The notes beneath the pieces are model-generated. The model was not told the DNA's origin and made no database searches. It saw nothing but the letters and a program-made list of their open reading frames with translations. 64,000 bases of DNA from JACVRW01 sp963814095 (GTDB taxonomy: Bacteria; Actinomycetota; Thermoleophilia; Solirubrobacterales; Thermoleophilaceae). Of this stretch, positions 52,946-61,248 are shown piece after piece. How positions within the stretch are numbered: the first letter of the stretch is position 1; each line of letters begins with the position of its first letter. The position numbers were made by a program, and so were the translations under genes. Location: assembly GCA_963814095.1 (NCBI GenBank), contig CAWFBT010000014.1:62001-126000 (forward strand). Reading direction: 5' to 3'.

Positions 52946-55725
52946 GCGGGGGCCAGGTCGGAGTCGGGCAGCACGTCCGCCAGCTCGCGGCGGGAATGGA
53001 TGCCGAGCTTCGAGAACACCTTGCGCAGGTGCCACTCCACGGTGCGCGGGCTGATGAAGAGCCGCGCACCGATCTCCGGGTTCGAGAGGCCGTCGCGGGC
53101 GAGCCGCGCGATCTGCCCCTCCTGGGCGGTGAGCTCGTCGCGCGTCTCGACGTTCCGCTTGCGCACCCGCTCGCCGGTCGCCGCAAGCTCGCGCCCGGCC
53201 CGCTCGGCGAACGCCTGCATGCCGATCGCGGTGAGCTGGTCGAAGGCGGTGCGGAGCTGGACGCGCGCGTCGACACGGCGATTCGCCCGGCGCAGCCACT
53301 CGCCATAGAGCAGGTGAGCGCGGGCGAGCTCGGGGCGTAGCCGCGTGCGCTCGAGGCGCTCGATTGCCTCGCGATACAGCTCCGCCGCGGAGTCGCCGTC
53401 GCTCAGCAGCGCGCGGGAACGGGCCCGGACGCCGAGCGCCCAATCCGTGGTGGCGACGGCGGTGGCCGCGACTATGCGGTCGTGAGCTGCCCGCGCCAGC
53501 TCCGGCCTGTCGGTCCTGGTCGCGGCCTCGAGCAGCTCGATCGCCGCCCAGACGGAGACGAACAGCTCCGGCGTGTCGTCGCTCGCCTCGTGCGCGGCCG
53601 CCAGCGCCTCCTCGTAGCGGCCGAGGCCGTTCAGCAGCATCGAGCGCGCCCAGCGCGCGTACTGGACCGCCGTGCCCTGTCCGCCCGCCGTCGACTCCTC
53701 GATGGTGGCGTCGATCAATGCGGTGGCCTCGGCCGCTCGGCCCTGGACGCCGCCGAGCACGAGGGCCCCGTACGGCGCCACCCGGGTGCCCGTGGCCTCG
53801 GTGACGCTGTCGGCCTCGGCGACGAGGAGTGCCGCTCTTTCGAGGTCTCCACTGAGCGCCACCGCCTGCGCCAGCACGTTGACGCTGACCGCCAGCACGG
53901 TCAGCGCCCCGGCCTCGCGCGCGAGCTGGACCCCGCGCGTGGCGACCGCGAGACAGGTGTCGTAGTCCCACACCATCACGGCGGCCACGGGCGCGAGCCA
54001 GCCCCAGCGGAGGACTTCCTCGGTCGACACCGCGCGGCCCGCGAAGCCGGTCGCCGCCCGCTCGAGGACCGGCGCCGCCGCAGCGCGGCCGTCGGTGAAC
54101 GCCATCGAAAGACCGTCCAGCAGCAGATCGGACGGCAGCGGAGTACCGGCAGGCCCGGGACCCGCCCTGGCCTCGCGCGAGACCTCGTGCATGCTCGCCG
54201 TGCTCGCGAACCTCCCGGCGAACAGCGCCGAGCTCCAGGCGTCGAGGTAGGTCTCTCGCGCGAGCTGCGGGTCGAGCGGCTCGAGCGTCTTCGCGGCGCG
54301 CAGAAGCAGCGCCGGAGCTTCGCTGCCGCGGCTCTCCGAATAGGCGGCCTCCGCCCGCAGCAGATCCAGCCGGGCACGCTGAAGCTCATCCAGCGGCCCG
54401 ACCTCGGCCGCGGCCAAGAGCCCGAGCGCGACGTCGAACGTGCCCGCGCCAAGGCTTGCTTCGGCGGCCGCGAGTGCCCGGTCGGCTCGGCGCCCAGGGT
54501 CGGCGGTCAGCGCAACGGCGCGCTGCAGGAACGCGGCCGCCGCGGCGAGGCCGCCGTGTGCGCGCGCCCGCCCGGCCGAGCGCTCCAGCTCGAGCGCGAC
54601 CTCCTCATCGGGACCCCCCGTCGCCGCGGCCAGATGCCAGGCGCGCCGATCGGGATCGACATCCCGGTCGGTGGCCTCCGCCAGCGCCAGATGCGCCGCG
54701 CGGCGCTCCTCCGCGTCCGCGGACCGGTAGACCGCCGAGCGCACCAGCGGATGACGGAACGTCACACGCTCGCCGAGCACGAGCAGCCCGTCCGTCGCCG
54801 TATCGACCGCATCGACGCTGATCCCGAGTCGCTCGGATGCGCGCAGCAGCAGCAGCGGATCACCGATCGGCTCGGCGGCCGCCACCAGCAAGAGGCGCCG
54901 TGCGTCCTTGGGAAGCGCGCCCAGCCGGCGCACGTAGCTCTCCTCGATCCGGCCCGAGAGCGCATGGAGACCGAGAATCCCGAAGCCGCCGGCCAGCTGG
55001 GTCGCGGTCAGGCCGCGCGGCAGATCGAGCAGCGCCAGCGGATTGCCCCGCGTCTCCGCGATGATCCTGTCCCGCACCAGCTCGTCCAGCATGAACCGGA
55101 CCGCGGAGCCCAGGAGCGCACGTGCGTCGCCATTGCGCAGGCCACGCACCTCCAGCTCGGACAGGCTCTGAAGCTCCTCGCCCGGCTCGCGCGCGGCGAA
55201 CACGATCCCGACCGGCTCCGCGAGCAGCCGGCGGGCCACGAAGGCGAGCGTCAGCGCCGACGCGTGATCGAGCCATTGCGCATCGTCCACGACACACAGG
55301 AGCGGACGCTCCTCCGCGGCTTCCGAGAACAGGGTCAACACCGCCAACCCCACGAAAAATCGATCCGGCGGGCCACCGGGCCCCATCCCGAACACGATCT
55401 CGAGCGCCTGACGCTGGGGGCCGGGCAGCCGCTCCACCCCGTCGAGCAGGGGACCGCACAGCTGATGGAGGCTGGCGTACGGCAACTCCATCTCCGACTC
55501 CACGCCGGCGGCGCGCACGACGGTCAGATCCGATGCCGACTCGGCCAGGTACTCGAGCAGCGCGGTCTTCCCGATGCCAGGCTCGCCGCGCAGCACCAGT
55601 GAGCGGCTTTCACCTTGGCGAATCGCCGAGAGCAGATCGTCCAGCAGCGTGCACTCGTTCCCGCGTCCTCGCAAGCTCGTGCGCAGCCCCGGGCCGGGAG
55701 GGCCGTCGTTCATGCCTGACGCCAT
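52942..55725 (-). CDS. LuxR-family large ATP-binding (LAL) regulator
   Basis: 927 residues. Walker A GEPGIGKTALL (~47-57), Walker B LLCVVDDAQW (~142-151), a winged-helix/TPR-like middle and a C-terminal LuxR helix-turn-helix (LTAQEGQIARLARDGLSNPE, RTVEWHLRKVFSKLGI). Relatives such as MalT bind a sugar and ATP before activating transcription. The GH15 gene starts inside its stop codon, so both are made together and a glucan- or trehalose-derived signal is plausible. It is the intact counterpart of the broken LAL gene at 898-3728. Confidence 0.9.
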   Translation of the reverse strand: MASGMNDGPPGPGLRTSLRGRGNECTLLDDLLSAIRQGESRSLVLRGEPGIGKTALLEYLAESASDLTVVRAAGVESEMELPYASLHQLCGPLLDGVERLPGPQRQALEIVFGMGPGGPPDRFFVGLAVLTLFSEAAEERPLLCVVDDAQWLDHASALTLAFVARRLLAEPVGIVFAAREPGEELQSLSELEVRGLRNGDARALLGSAVRFMLDELVRDRIIAETRGNPLALLDLPRGLTATQLAGGFGILGLHALSGRIEESYVRRLGALPKDARRLLLVAAAEPIGDPLLLLRASERLGISVDAVDTATDGLLVLGERVTFRHPLVRSAVYRSADAEERRAAHLALAEATDRDVDPDRRAWHLAAATGGPDEEVALELERSAGRARAHGGLAAAAAFLQRAVALTADPGRRADRALAAAEASLGAGTFDVALGLLAAAEVGPLDELQRARLDLLRAEAAYSESRGSEAPALLLRAAKTLEPLDPQLARETYLDAWSSALFAGRFASTASMHEVSREARAGPGPAGTPLPSDLLLDGLSMAFTDGRAAAAPVLERAATGFAGRAVSTEEVLRWGWLAPVAAVMVWDYDTCLAVATRGVQLAREAGALTVLAVSVNVLAQAVALSGDLERAALLVAEADSVTEATGTRVAPYGALVLGGVQGRAAEATALIDATIEESTAGGQGTAVQYARWARSMLLNGLGRYEEALAAAHEASDDTPELFVSVWAAIELLEAATRTDRPELARAAHDRIVAATAVATTDWALGVRARSRALLSDGDSAAELYREAIERLERTRLRPELARAHLLYGEWLRRANRRVDARVQLRTAFDQLTAIGMQAFAERAGRELAATGERVRKRNVETRDELTAQEGQIARLARDGLSNPEIGARLFISPRTVEWHLRKVFSKLGIHSRRELADVLPDSDLAPA

Positions 55726-55782
55726 GCTAACCGCGCAGCGCCGCAGCAGGTGAGCGCGCGGAAGCGCAGACTGCCGGAGTCA

Positions 55783-55842
55783 TGCGCCCAGGGAGACTCG
55801 AACTCCCACCCCGTTTACACAGGACAAGGCCCTCAACCTTGC
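55783..55842 (-). repeat. Detached 60-bp copy of tRNA-Leu 3' end (attachment-site-like)
   Basis: Identical to 57912-57971. It includes the anticodon stem-loop, variable arm, T arm and 3' acceptor strand through the discriminator base, but no D arm or 5' acceptor strand, so it cannot form a tRNA. Identity ends abruptly on both sides. Confidence 0.9.
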
Positions 55843-56130
55843 CGGGGGCTCAGTCGGGCGCCGCGGCCGTCCGCAGTCGTGGCCTCGTGCTGCACCCGGT
55901 AGCTGCGCCCGCCGCGGTGCGCGCATCCTGATGTTGGTCGCGCCGGGCCTGTAGCGGCCCGCATCCGGGCGAGCCTATGCTGGCGGCGCATGAGTCGCGC
56001 CACCACTTGCTGACGTTCCGCCGGCCTCTCGCACCACGCACCCGCGGGCGGGCCTCAGCGAGAATGTGAGCGGGCCTTGCTGTTCTTCAGCACGCCACTT
56101 CAAATCGCGAACGGCTAAGGAGACGGAGCT
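55843..56130. other. Non-coding stretch between tRNA fragment and NHL gene
   Basis: 288 bp (405 bp without a gene counting from 55726). It has no convincing reading frame. The last 20 bp hold TAAGGAGACGG, the ribosome site of the NHL gene. The rest is GC-rich with short CGGCCCG-type repeats; I see no other structure. Confidence 0.5.
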
Positions 56131-56133
56131 GTG

Positions 56134-57702
56134 ATGTTCGCCGACACCGAAACTGGTCCCGGGAGCTTCGAGGAGACCCCCCGACGGCTGGGGGTGGCCG
56201 GGATCGCGGCCTGTCTGTGTCTTACCGCGCTCCTGCTGTGGGCGCCGGCGGCCCCGGCGGCGACCAACAACATCTTCACGGTGGCGGGCGTCGGTACGTC
56301 TGGGTTCTTGGGCGACGGCGGGCCCGCAATAGCCGCCCAGTTGTTCGCTCCGGCCGGGGTGGCGGCGACCGCCGACGGCGGCTTCCTGATCGCCGACACT
56401 TTCAACAGCCGGGTGCGGCGGGTGTCGCCTGCGGGCACGATCACCACCGTCGCCGGCAACGGCACTGAGGGATTCGAGGGCGACGGCGGGCTGGCGACCG
56501 GTGCTGAGCTGGCGCGGCCGTTCGGGGTGGCGGCGACCACGGACGGTGGCTTCCTGATCGCCGACACCTTCAACAGCCGGGTGCGGCGGGTGTCGCCTGC
56601 GGGCACGATCACCACCGTCGCCGGGGGCGGCACCGCGGGATTGGGCGACGGCGGGCCCGCCACCGACGCCGAGCTCTTTAACCCCATCGCGGTGGCTGTG
56701 ACCGCCGACGGCGGCTTCCTGATCGCCGACACGGACAACAATCTGGTGCGGCGGGTGTCGCCGGCGGGCACGATCACCACCGTCGCGGGGGCCAGCCCCG
56801 GCGGGTTCTCGGGCGACGGCGGGCCGGCTACCGCCGCCCAGCTGAATCAGCCGCAAGGCGTGGCGACGACCGCGGACGGCGGTTTCCTGATCACCGACAG
56901 CAACAACAGTCGCGTCCGGCGGGTGTCGCCGGCGGGCACGATCACCACCGTGGCGGGCATCGGCACCGCGGGGTTCTCGGGCGACGGCGGCCCCGCAATC
57001 GCCGCCCAGCTGTTTGGCCCGGGCGGGGTTGTGGCGACCGCCGACGGCGGCTTCCTGATCGCCGACTCTCTAAACAATCGGGTGCGGCGTGTGTCGGTGG
57101 CGGGCACGATCACGACTGTGGCGGGCGACGGCACGGAGGGGTTCTCGGGCGACACCGGGCTGGCCACCGCCGCGCAGCTGCGTGAGCCGCAGGGGGTGGC
57201 GGCGACCGCGGACGGCGGCTTCCTGATCGCCGACTTGCTCAACAACCGGGTGCGTTTCGTCGACGCCGACCTGGGGATGCCGCGCGGGCCGCAGGATCCT
57301 GCTCCGCAGGATCCGGCTCCGCAGGATCCGGCTCCGCAGGCTCCGGCTCCGCAGGGAGCGGCTCCGCAGGGTCCGGCCTTGCGGGGACCGGCGGGGCCTG
57401 CCGGGCCGGTGGGCCGGGCGCCGCTGGCAATCGCCTTCGCCGACGCCCGCCTCCGTGTGCGGGCGCGGCAGATGGTCACGCTCCGCTATGCCGCGACCGA
57501 CAGAGCGCGCGTGGTGGTGCGGATCATGCGCAGCCGGCGCACGGTCGCCCGGGCCCGTGGACGCGCCCGGGGCGCCGCCAACCGCATCCGGATCCGCGCC
57601 CCGCGGCGGGCAGGTCGCTACCGGCTGCGACTCGAGGCCAGCACGGCGGACGGCCGCGTCGCCATCGCCCGCGCGGTGCTTATCGTCCGCCGGTCGCGCT
57701 GA
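56134..57702 (+). CDS. Secreted NHL-repeat beta-propeller protein with collagen-like linker
   Basis: 522 residues. A cytoplasmic lead is followed by a signal/anchor helix (IAACLCLTALLLWAPAAPAA). Six repeats of about 55 residues follow (TITTVAGNGTEGFEGDGG, then GVAATADGGFLIADTFNSRV, RRVSPAG), making a six-bladed NHL propeller. Then a five-residue repeat tract (QDPAP, APQGAA), a Gly-Pro stretch (GPAGPAGPVG), and a basic C-terminal beta domain (ARQMVTLRYAATDRARVVVR) as in the PD40 protein. ATG 56134 preceded by GTG 56131; AAGGAG about 10 nt upstream. The repeats are very similar to each other at DNA level. Confidence 0.85.
   Translation: MFADTETGPGSFEETPRRLGVAGIAACLCLTALLLWAPAAPAATNNIFTVAGVGTSGFLGDGGPAIAAQLFAPAGVAATADGGFLIADTFNSRVRRVSPAGTITTVAGNGTEGFEGDGGLATGAELARPFGVAATTDGGFLIADTFNSRVRRVSPAGTITTVAGGGTAGLGDGGPATDAELFNPIAVAVTADGGFLIADTDNNLVRRVSPAGTITTVAGASPGGFSGDGGPATAAQLNQPQGVATTADGGFLITDSNNSRVRRVSPAGTITTVAGIGTAGFSGDGGPAIAAQLFGPGGVVATADGGFLIADSLNNRVRRVSVAGTITTVAGDGTEGFSGDTGLATAAQLREPQGVAATADGGFLIADLLNNRVRFVDADLGMPRGPQDPAPQDPAPQDPAPQAPAPQGAAPQGPALRGPAGPAGPVGRAPLAIAFADARLRVRARQMVTLRYAATDRARVVVRIMRSRRTVARARGRARGAANRIRIRAPRRAGRYRLRLEASTADGRVAIARAVLIVRRSR
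57291..57372 (+). repeat. 15-bp tandem repeats coding QDPAP-type units
   Basis: GCTCCGCAGGATCCG-like units repeat about five times in frame, with later copies drifting (GGCTCCGCAGGGTCC). They encode the Pro-rich hinge between propeller and C-terminal domain and are prone to copy number change. Confidence 0.8.
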
Positions 57703-57905
57703 GGACCAGCCGGCGCCCCGCTTCAGCCCACGCGTGATCCGGTTCGCGGGCAAGCGGGTTGCTCTCGAGGGTCAGCGGGCCTCGGCGGCTACCACCCCCG
57801 CCTCTCGCGCGCCGCCACCCGCAAGGTGCTGGGCGGGGGCGCCCGCCGCATCCGTGTCTCGGTCCGCACGGCACAGACGGTCGACCTCGACGTTTTGCAG
57901 GTGAC
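57703..57905 (+). pseudogene. Remnant of a secreted-protein C-terminal domain
   Basis: Two overlapping frames read like one beta-rich protein end: FSPRVIRFAGKRVALEGQ, then, in another frame, GGYHPRLSRAATRKVLGGGA and RRIRVSVRTAQTVDLDVLQV, running up to the tRNA 3' end. No start is visible. It may be a gene fragment left at the element-tRNA junction or a second frameshifted tail. Weak evidence. Confidence 0.3.
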
Positions 57906-57911
57906 TTCGAG

Positions 57912-57997
<86 letters not shown>

Positions 57998-58076
57998 GTG
58001 GAGGCGCCCAGTATAGAGCGGGGGTCTGGGCGCTCCCGGCCGTCGCTTGATGCCGTCCGAGCCCCGGGGTACTCTG

Positions 58077-58090
58077 CGAACACATGTTCG
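58077..58090. promoter_or_regulatory. SOS box (LexA operator)
   Basis: CGAACACATGTTCG is a perfect match to the CGAAC-N4-GTTCG LexA box of actinobacteria and firmicutes. It lies 37 bp before the lexA start, as expected for autoregulation. Confidence 0.93.
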
Positions 58091-58127
58091 GATCAGGCAA
58101 CCGAAACGGCTTCGCAGGGAGGTCTGG

Positions 58128-58742
58128 ATGGTCGAGCTGAACCTCACCAAGCGGCAGCGGGAGATCTTCGACTACGTCAAGAGCTACGGCGAGCAGCATG
58201 GCTACCCGCCGACCGTGCGTGACATCGGCAAGGCGATCGGGCTCACGTCGTCGTCGACGGTGCACGCGCATCTCGCGAACCTCGAGAAGCTCGGGATGCT
58301 GCGCCGCGACCCGACCAAGCCGCGTGCGATCGAGGTGCTGGTCGACAAGGCCAAGGCGGCGGTCGCGCCGTCGGGGCTGCCGATCGTCGGCCAGGTGGCC
58401 GCCGGGCAGCCGGTGCTCGCCGAGGAGAACATCGAGGAGTACGTGCCCGTTCCGCAGATCGCGGGCGGTGACGAGGGCGAGTTCGTCCTGCGCGTCAAGG
58501 GTGACTCGATGGTCGGGGCGGGCATCTTCGAGGGCGACTACGTCGTGGTGCGCCCGCAGGAGACCGCGAGCGACGGCGAGATCGTCGTTGCGCTGGTGGA
58601 GGACGAGGCGACCGTCAAGCGCTTCTTCAAGGAAGAGGACCACGTGCGCCTGCAGCCGGAGAACGACGCGCTCGATCCGATCCGCAGCCGCGACGTGCAG
58701 CTGCTGGGTCGCGTGGTCGGCGTGTGCAGGAGGGTGGGATGA
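58128..58742 (+). CDS. lexA: SOS repressor LexA
   Basis: 204 residues. N-terminal winged helix (LTKRQREIFDYVKSYGEQHG, TVRDIGKAIGLTSSSTVHAH). Self-cleavage site A92-G93 in QVAAGQPVLA, catalytic S127 (KGDSMVGAG) and K164 (ATVKRFF) in the S24 peptidase domain. It represses DNA damage genes and is inactivated by RecA-stimulated self-cleavage. ATG 58128 with GGGAGG 6 nt upstream. A small zinc-ribbon gene overlaps its stop. Confidence 0.97.
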   Translation: MVELNLTKRQREIFDYVKSYGEQHGYPPTVRDIGKAIGLTSSSTVHAHLANLEKLGMLRRDPTKPRAIEVLVDKAKAAVAPSGLPIVGQVAAGQPVLAEENIEEYVPVPQIAGGDEGEFVLRVKGDSMVGAGIFEGDYVVVRPQETASDGEIVVALVEDEATVKRFFKEEDHVRLQPENDALDPIRSRDVQLLGRVVGVCRRVG

Positions 58743-58957
58743 GCACCGTGTTACTGGAAACGCCGGAGCGCCTGTTCGGCAAGTCGCCCTGGGAGGCGGC
58801 GGCCAGCGGCCGGCGCGTCACGCTGGAAGAGCGGCTGCGCGCCACCTGGCGCGCGGCCCACGCCGAAGGCGTCGCCGACTGCCCGCTGTGCGAGTCGCGC
58901 ATGACGTGGAGAGACGACGCCGCCGAGTGCGGCTCGTGCGGCACCCGCCTCAGCTGA
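58739..58957 (+). CDS. LexA-coupled small zinc-ribbon protein
   Basis: 72 residues. ATG 58739 overlaps the lexA stop (ATGA). The C-terminal part holds CPLCESRMTW and CGSCGTRLS, a four-Cys zinc ribbon; the N-terminal part (SPWEAAASGRRVTLEERLRA) is helical and basic. By position it must be SOS-controlled with lexA. Function unknown. Confidence 0.8.
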   Translation: MSTVLLETPERLFGKSPWEAAASGRRVTLEERLRATWRAAHAEGVADCPLCESRMTWRDDAAECGSCGTRLS

Positions 58958-58989
58958 CTCGATGCTGCTTGCAGATGACGGACGGCTCG

Positions 58990-59023
58990 GGGGCCGCGCG
59001 TCCCGATGGGATCGCGCGGCCCC
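58990..59023 (+). terminator. Terminator hairpin after the lexA operon
   Basis: GGGGCCGCGCG (58990-59000) and CGCGCGGCCCC (59013-59023) pair perfectly over 11 bp, and TCCC/GGGA extends the stem inside. It lies 32 nt past the zinc-ribbon stop. The following T content is low, as common in this GC range. Confidence 0.7.
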
Positions 59024-59123
59024 GTTGCCGTGTGCAGGGCGCGCCCGGAGGGAGAGGCGCTACCCAGGTCGCGCTGGGAGGGGGTGCGCGACCAAGTCGA
59101 AGAGCTTCAGCAGGTCCCGGTGC

Positions 59124-59477
59124 TCACCAGATGTAGTTGTCGATCACGCCGGCGACCTCGTCCGCAGGGACGGGGCCGACGGTGAGCTCCCAGTTGCGTC
59201 CGTCGATCGAGTTGCCGACGGTGGCGGGATAGCCGGCCTCGCTCAGCAGGCGGCGGACCACCACGGCGCGCAGGATGCACTCGCGCCCGTACCAGCGAAC
59301 GTCGATCCCGAACGAGCCGTTCTCGCTCGGCCACACCGTCAGCCGGTCCGGGCGGATCGGCGCGGCGGCGTGCGCAGCGGACAGATCGGCTGGATAACGG
59401 TCGACCGCGTAGCCGCTGCCGTAGCCATGACCGTTCCGGCTGTCTGTGCTGAGCGAGAGGGGGGTCGCTTCGAGCAT
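59124..59477 (-). CDS. Hypothetical protein
   Basis: 117 residues, soluble. Mixed alpha/beta core: RLTVWPSENGSFGIDVRWYG, LRAVVVRRLLSEAGYPATVG, WELTVGPVPADEVAGVIDNY. ATG 59477 used; an earlier in-frame ATG at 59504 is possible. No family recognised. Confidence 0.6.
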   Translation of the reverse strand: MLEATPLSLSTDSRNGHGYGSGYAVDRYPADLSAAHAAAPIRPDRLTVWPSENGSFGIDVRWYGRECILRAVVVRRLLSEAGYPATVGNSIDGRNWELTVGPVPADEVAGVIDNYIW

Positions 59478-59695
59478 CGTGTTCCTCGGCCTCCGGTGTC
59501 GCATCGAGTGGGACGTGCGTCGAGAGCACTTTCGGTCACTTCGAACCCCGTATGTGAGCGAGTCGTCACAGATGGGTCATTCGGAGTGGTCGCCTACGTC
59601 TCCAGGCGTAGTCCGAGATCCGCCTCCGGGCCGATGCGGAGCGGCCGCGCGCCGATCACGATTCAACGCTCAGATCTCGATTCCGGAGGCCTCAG

Positions 59696-60472
59696 ATGAC
59701 CACCGCCCCCAGACCCCGACCCCGCCACCCCCACGCCCCGCGCCGGCGCGGCGCCGCGCCCGCCGGTCGCGGGGCGGCGGCGCGGGCGCGGCCGGGGCGC
59801 GAGCGCCCCTCGGCCTCGCGCGGCGCGGCCGACCTCGGCGGCCGGGTCGCGATGGTCACAGGTGCCGGCCGCGGCAGCGCGGCCGTCGCGGCCGCGCTCG
59901 CCGAGAGCGGCGCCAGCGTGGTGATCGGCGCTCCCGACGAGCTCGCCATCGGGCGCGTCGCCCGCAGCGTGGAGGCGCGCGGAGGCCGGGCGCTCGCGCT
60001 CGGCACCGACCTCAGCGATCCGAACGCGATGGCGCGCCTGACCGAGGCGGCGCTCGGCGTGTTCGACCGGCTCGACATGGCGGTCAACGCGCCCGGGCGC
60101 GCCCGCGGTCTCGACCATCTCGCCGAGCCGGACTGCCGCGGCGTCTACTTCGCGGTCCGCCATCAGCTGCCGGCCATCGCCGCGTCAGGCGGAGGCACGA
60201 TCGTCAACGTGGCCCTCGGCCCGCTCGGATGGTCGGACGACGCTCGCTGCGTCGTCGGGCTCACGCGCGCGTCGGCGCTCGAGCACGCCGGCAGCGGTGT
60301 CCGCATCAACGCGCTCGCGCGCGAGCCAGGCGACCGCGGCTTCGCCGAGGCGGCCTGCTGGCTCTGCTCGGACGCCACCGAGGATCTGAACGGCGCGGTC
60401 GTGAGCGGCCCGGGCGGCGAGGTCGGCCACGAGCCGGTCACCGCAGGCCCGCCGGGCGACGCAGCGGCCTAG
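59696..60472 (+). CDS. SDR-like protein lacking the catalytic Tyr-x-x-x-Lys
   Basis: 258 residues. A very basic N-terminal tail of about 45 residues (RPRPRHPHAPRRRGAAPAGR) precedes a Rossmann fold with VAMVTGAGRGSAAVAAALAE. The usual NNAG is VNAPGRARG, and the segment that normally reads Tyr-Ser-Ala-Ser-Lys is missing: WSDDARCVVGLTRASALEHA jumps straight to the helix. It should not work as a normal dehydrogenase. GGAGG about 9 nt before ATG. Confidence 0.75.
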   Translation: MTTAPRPRPRHPHAPRRRGAAPAGRGAAARARPGRERPSASRGAADLGGRVAMVTGAGRGSAAVAAALAESGASVVIGAPDELAIGRVARSVEARGGRALALGTDLSDPNAMARLTEAALGVFDRLDMAVNAPGRARGLDHLAEPDCRGVYFAVRHQLPAIAASGGGTIVNVALGPLGWSDDARCVVGLTRASALEHAGSGVRINALAREPGDRGFAEAACWLCSDATEDLNGAVVSGPGGEVGHEPVTAGPPGDAAA

Positions 60473-60480
60473 CGGGCGGC

Positions 60481-60538
60481 GCGGCCGCGTAGCGCGGCGC
60501 CACGCGGCCGCGTCGCGGCGCGGCGTGGCCGCGTAGTG
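60481..60538. repeat. Degenerate GC-rich tandem repeats
   Basis: GCGGCCGCGTAGCG (60481), GCGGCCGCGTCGCG (60504) and GTGGCCGCGTAGTG (60525) recur every 21-23 bp. No coding role; simple expansion of GC-rich sequence downstream of the SDR-like gene. Confidence 0.6.
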
Positions 60539-60555
60539 GGGCCGCGCCGCGGACG

Positions 60556-60601
60556 CGATTGAACCTTTGTGGGGGCGGTAGCCCCTCGAAGTGTTCAATC
60601 G
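60556..60601. repeat. 9-bp inverted repeat with inner hairpin
   Basis: CGATTGAAC (60556-60564) pairs with GTTCAATCG (60593-60601); inside, GGGG (60571-60575) can pair with CCCC (60582-60585). A stable stem-loop just before the MMPL-like remnant. Possible terminator of the SDR gene or the end of a lost element. Confidence 0.55.
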
Positions 60602-60742
60602 TTGGCCCAGCGCGGCGGCCGTCAGCTCACCCAGCCGGGCCGCGCCAACTGGTGGATCCCCGATTGGCTCGACCGGCTGGTGCCGCAGCTCGACCACGAT
60701 CCTGCGCCGGTCGACGTCAAGCCCCAGGCGGCCTACCATTGA
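60602..60742 (+). pseudogene. C-terminal remnant of an MMPL/RND-type transporter
   Basis: 46 residues: RQLTQPGRANWWIPDWLDRL then VPQLDHDPAPVDVKPQAAYH. The pattern Gly-Arg-x-Asn-Trp-Trp-x-Pro-x-Trp-Leu-Asp-Arg is the usual tail of MMPL-family lipid exporters. The only start is TTG 60602, and the ~700 upstream residues are absent; instead there is an inverted repeat. So this is best read as a leftover from a deletion. It ends directly before rnpB. Confidence 0.5.
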
Positions 60743-60743
60743 T

Positions 60744-61106
60744 GGGCCGGCCAGGCAGCCGCGGGGAGTCCGGAGAGACAACCGGTCCCTCGAGGAAAGT
60801 CCGGACACCACAGGGCAGGGCGGTCGGGAGACCGACCCGGGGAAACCCGCGGGAAAGTGCCACAGAAACAAACCGCCTAAGCGCTGGGCTGCACGTGCGC
60901 CCAGTGCCGGCAAGGGTGAAATGGTGCGGTAAGAGCGCACCGGCGCCGCGGCGACGCGGCGGCCAGGCAAACCCCGCCCGGTGCAAGGCCAAGCAGGAGC
61001 GTTGACGCTGCCCGCCGAGCTCCAGGTAGGCCGCAGGGCCGAGAGGCTCCGCCGCAAGGCGAGATGGATGGCTGCTCACGACAGGATCCGGCTTACCGGC
61101 CGGCTA
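60744..61106 (+). ncRNA. rnpB: RNase P RNA (type A)
   Basis: About 363 nt. Universal elements: GAGGAAAGTCCGGACACCAC (P3/J3-4 and P4 5' strand), GGAAAGTGCCACAGAAACA, AAGGGTGAAATGGTGCGGTA, AGGCAAACCCC and, near the 3' end, AGATGGATGGCTGCTCACGA then CAGGATCCGGCTTACCGGCC (P4 3' strand and end). P1 pairs GCCGGCC at the 5' end with GGCCGGC at the 3' end. It is the catalytic RNA that trims tRNA 5' ends. A terminator follows. Confidence 0.96.
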
Positions 61107-61110
61107 CGGA

Positions 61111-61140
61111 AGGCCCCCGCTCAGGCGGGGGCCTTCTATT
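61111..61140 (+). terminator. Rho-independent terminator of rnpB
   Basis: AGGCCCCCGC (61111-61120), loop TCAG, GCGGGGGCCT (61125-61134): a perfect 10-bp stem followed by TCTATTT. Ends the RNase P RNA transcript. Confidence 0.92.
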
Positions 61141-61248
61141 TGGTCCCCGGTGCTTGGCCCGCGGGGACCCAATAGCCCATATGGGGGGTCTTCCCAACAA
61201 ACGGGTTTGGAGAGGCGGATTTGCGGCAAGGAGAGGAGGCAGCCCCCA

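Noticed and set aside
55783..55842. Second functional tRNA-Leu
   Set aside because: Only the 3' 60 nt are present; D arm and 5' acceptor strand are absent.
56270..57260. CRISPR-like repeat array
   Set aside because: The regular repeats are about 165 bp and encode NHL propeller blades; no short repeat with unique spacers.
58047..58127. Longer lexA start
   Set aside because: It would place the SOS box inside the coding region; ATG 58128 has GGGAGG and matches LexA length.
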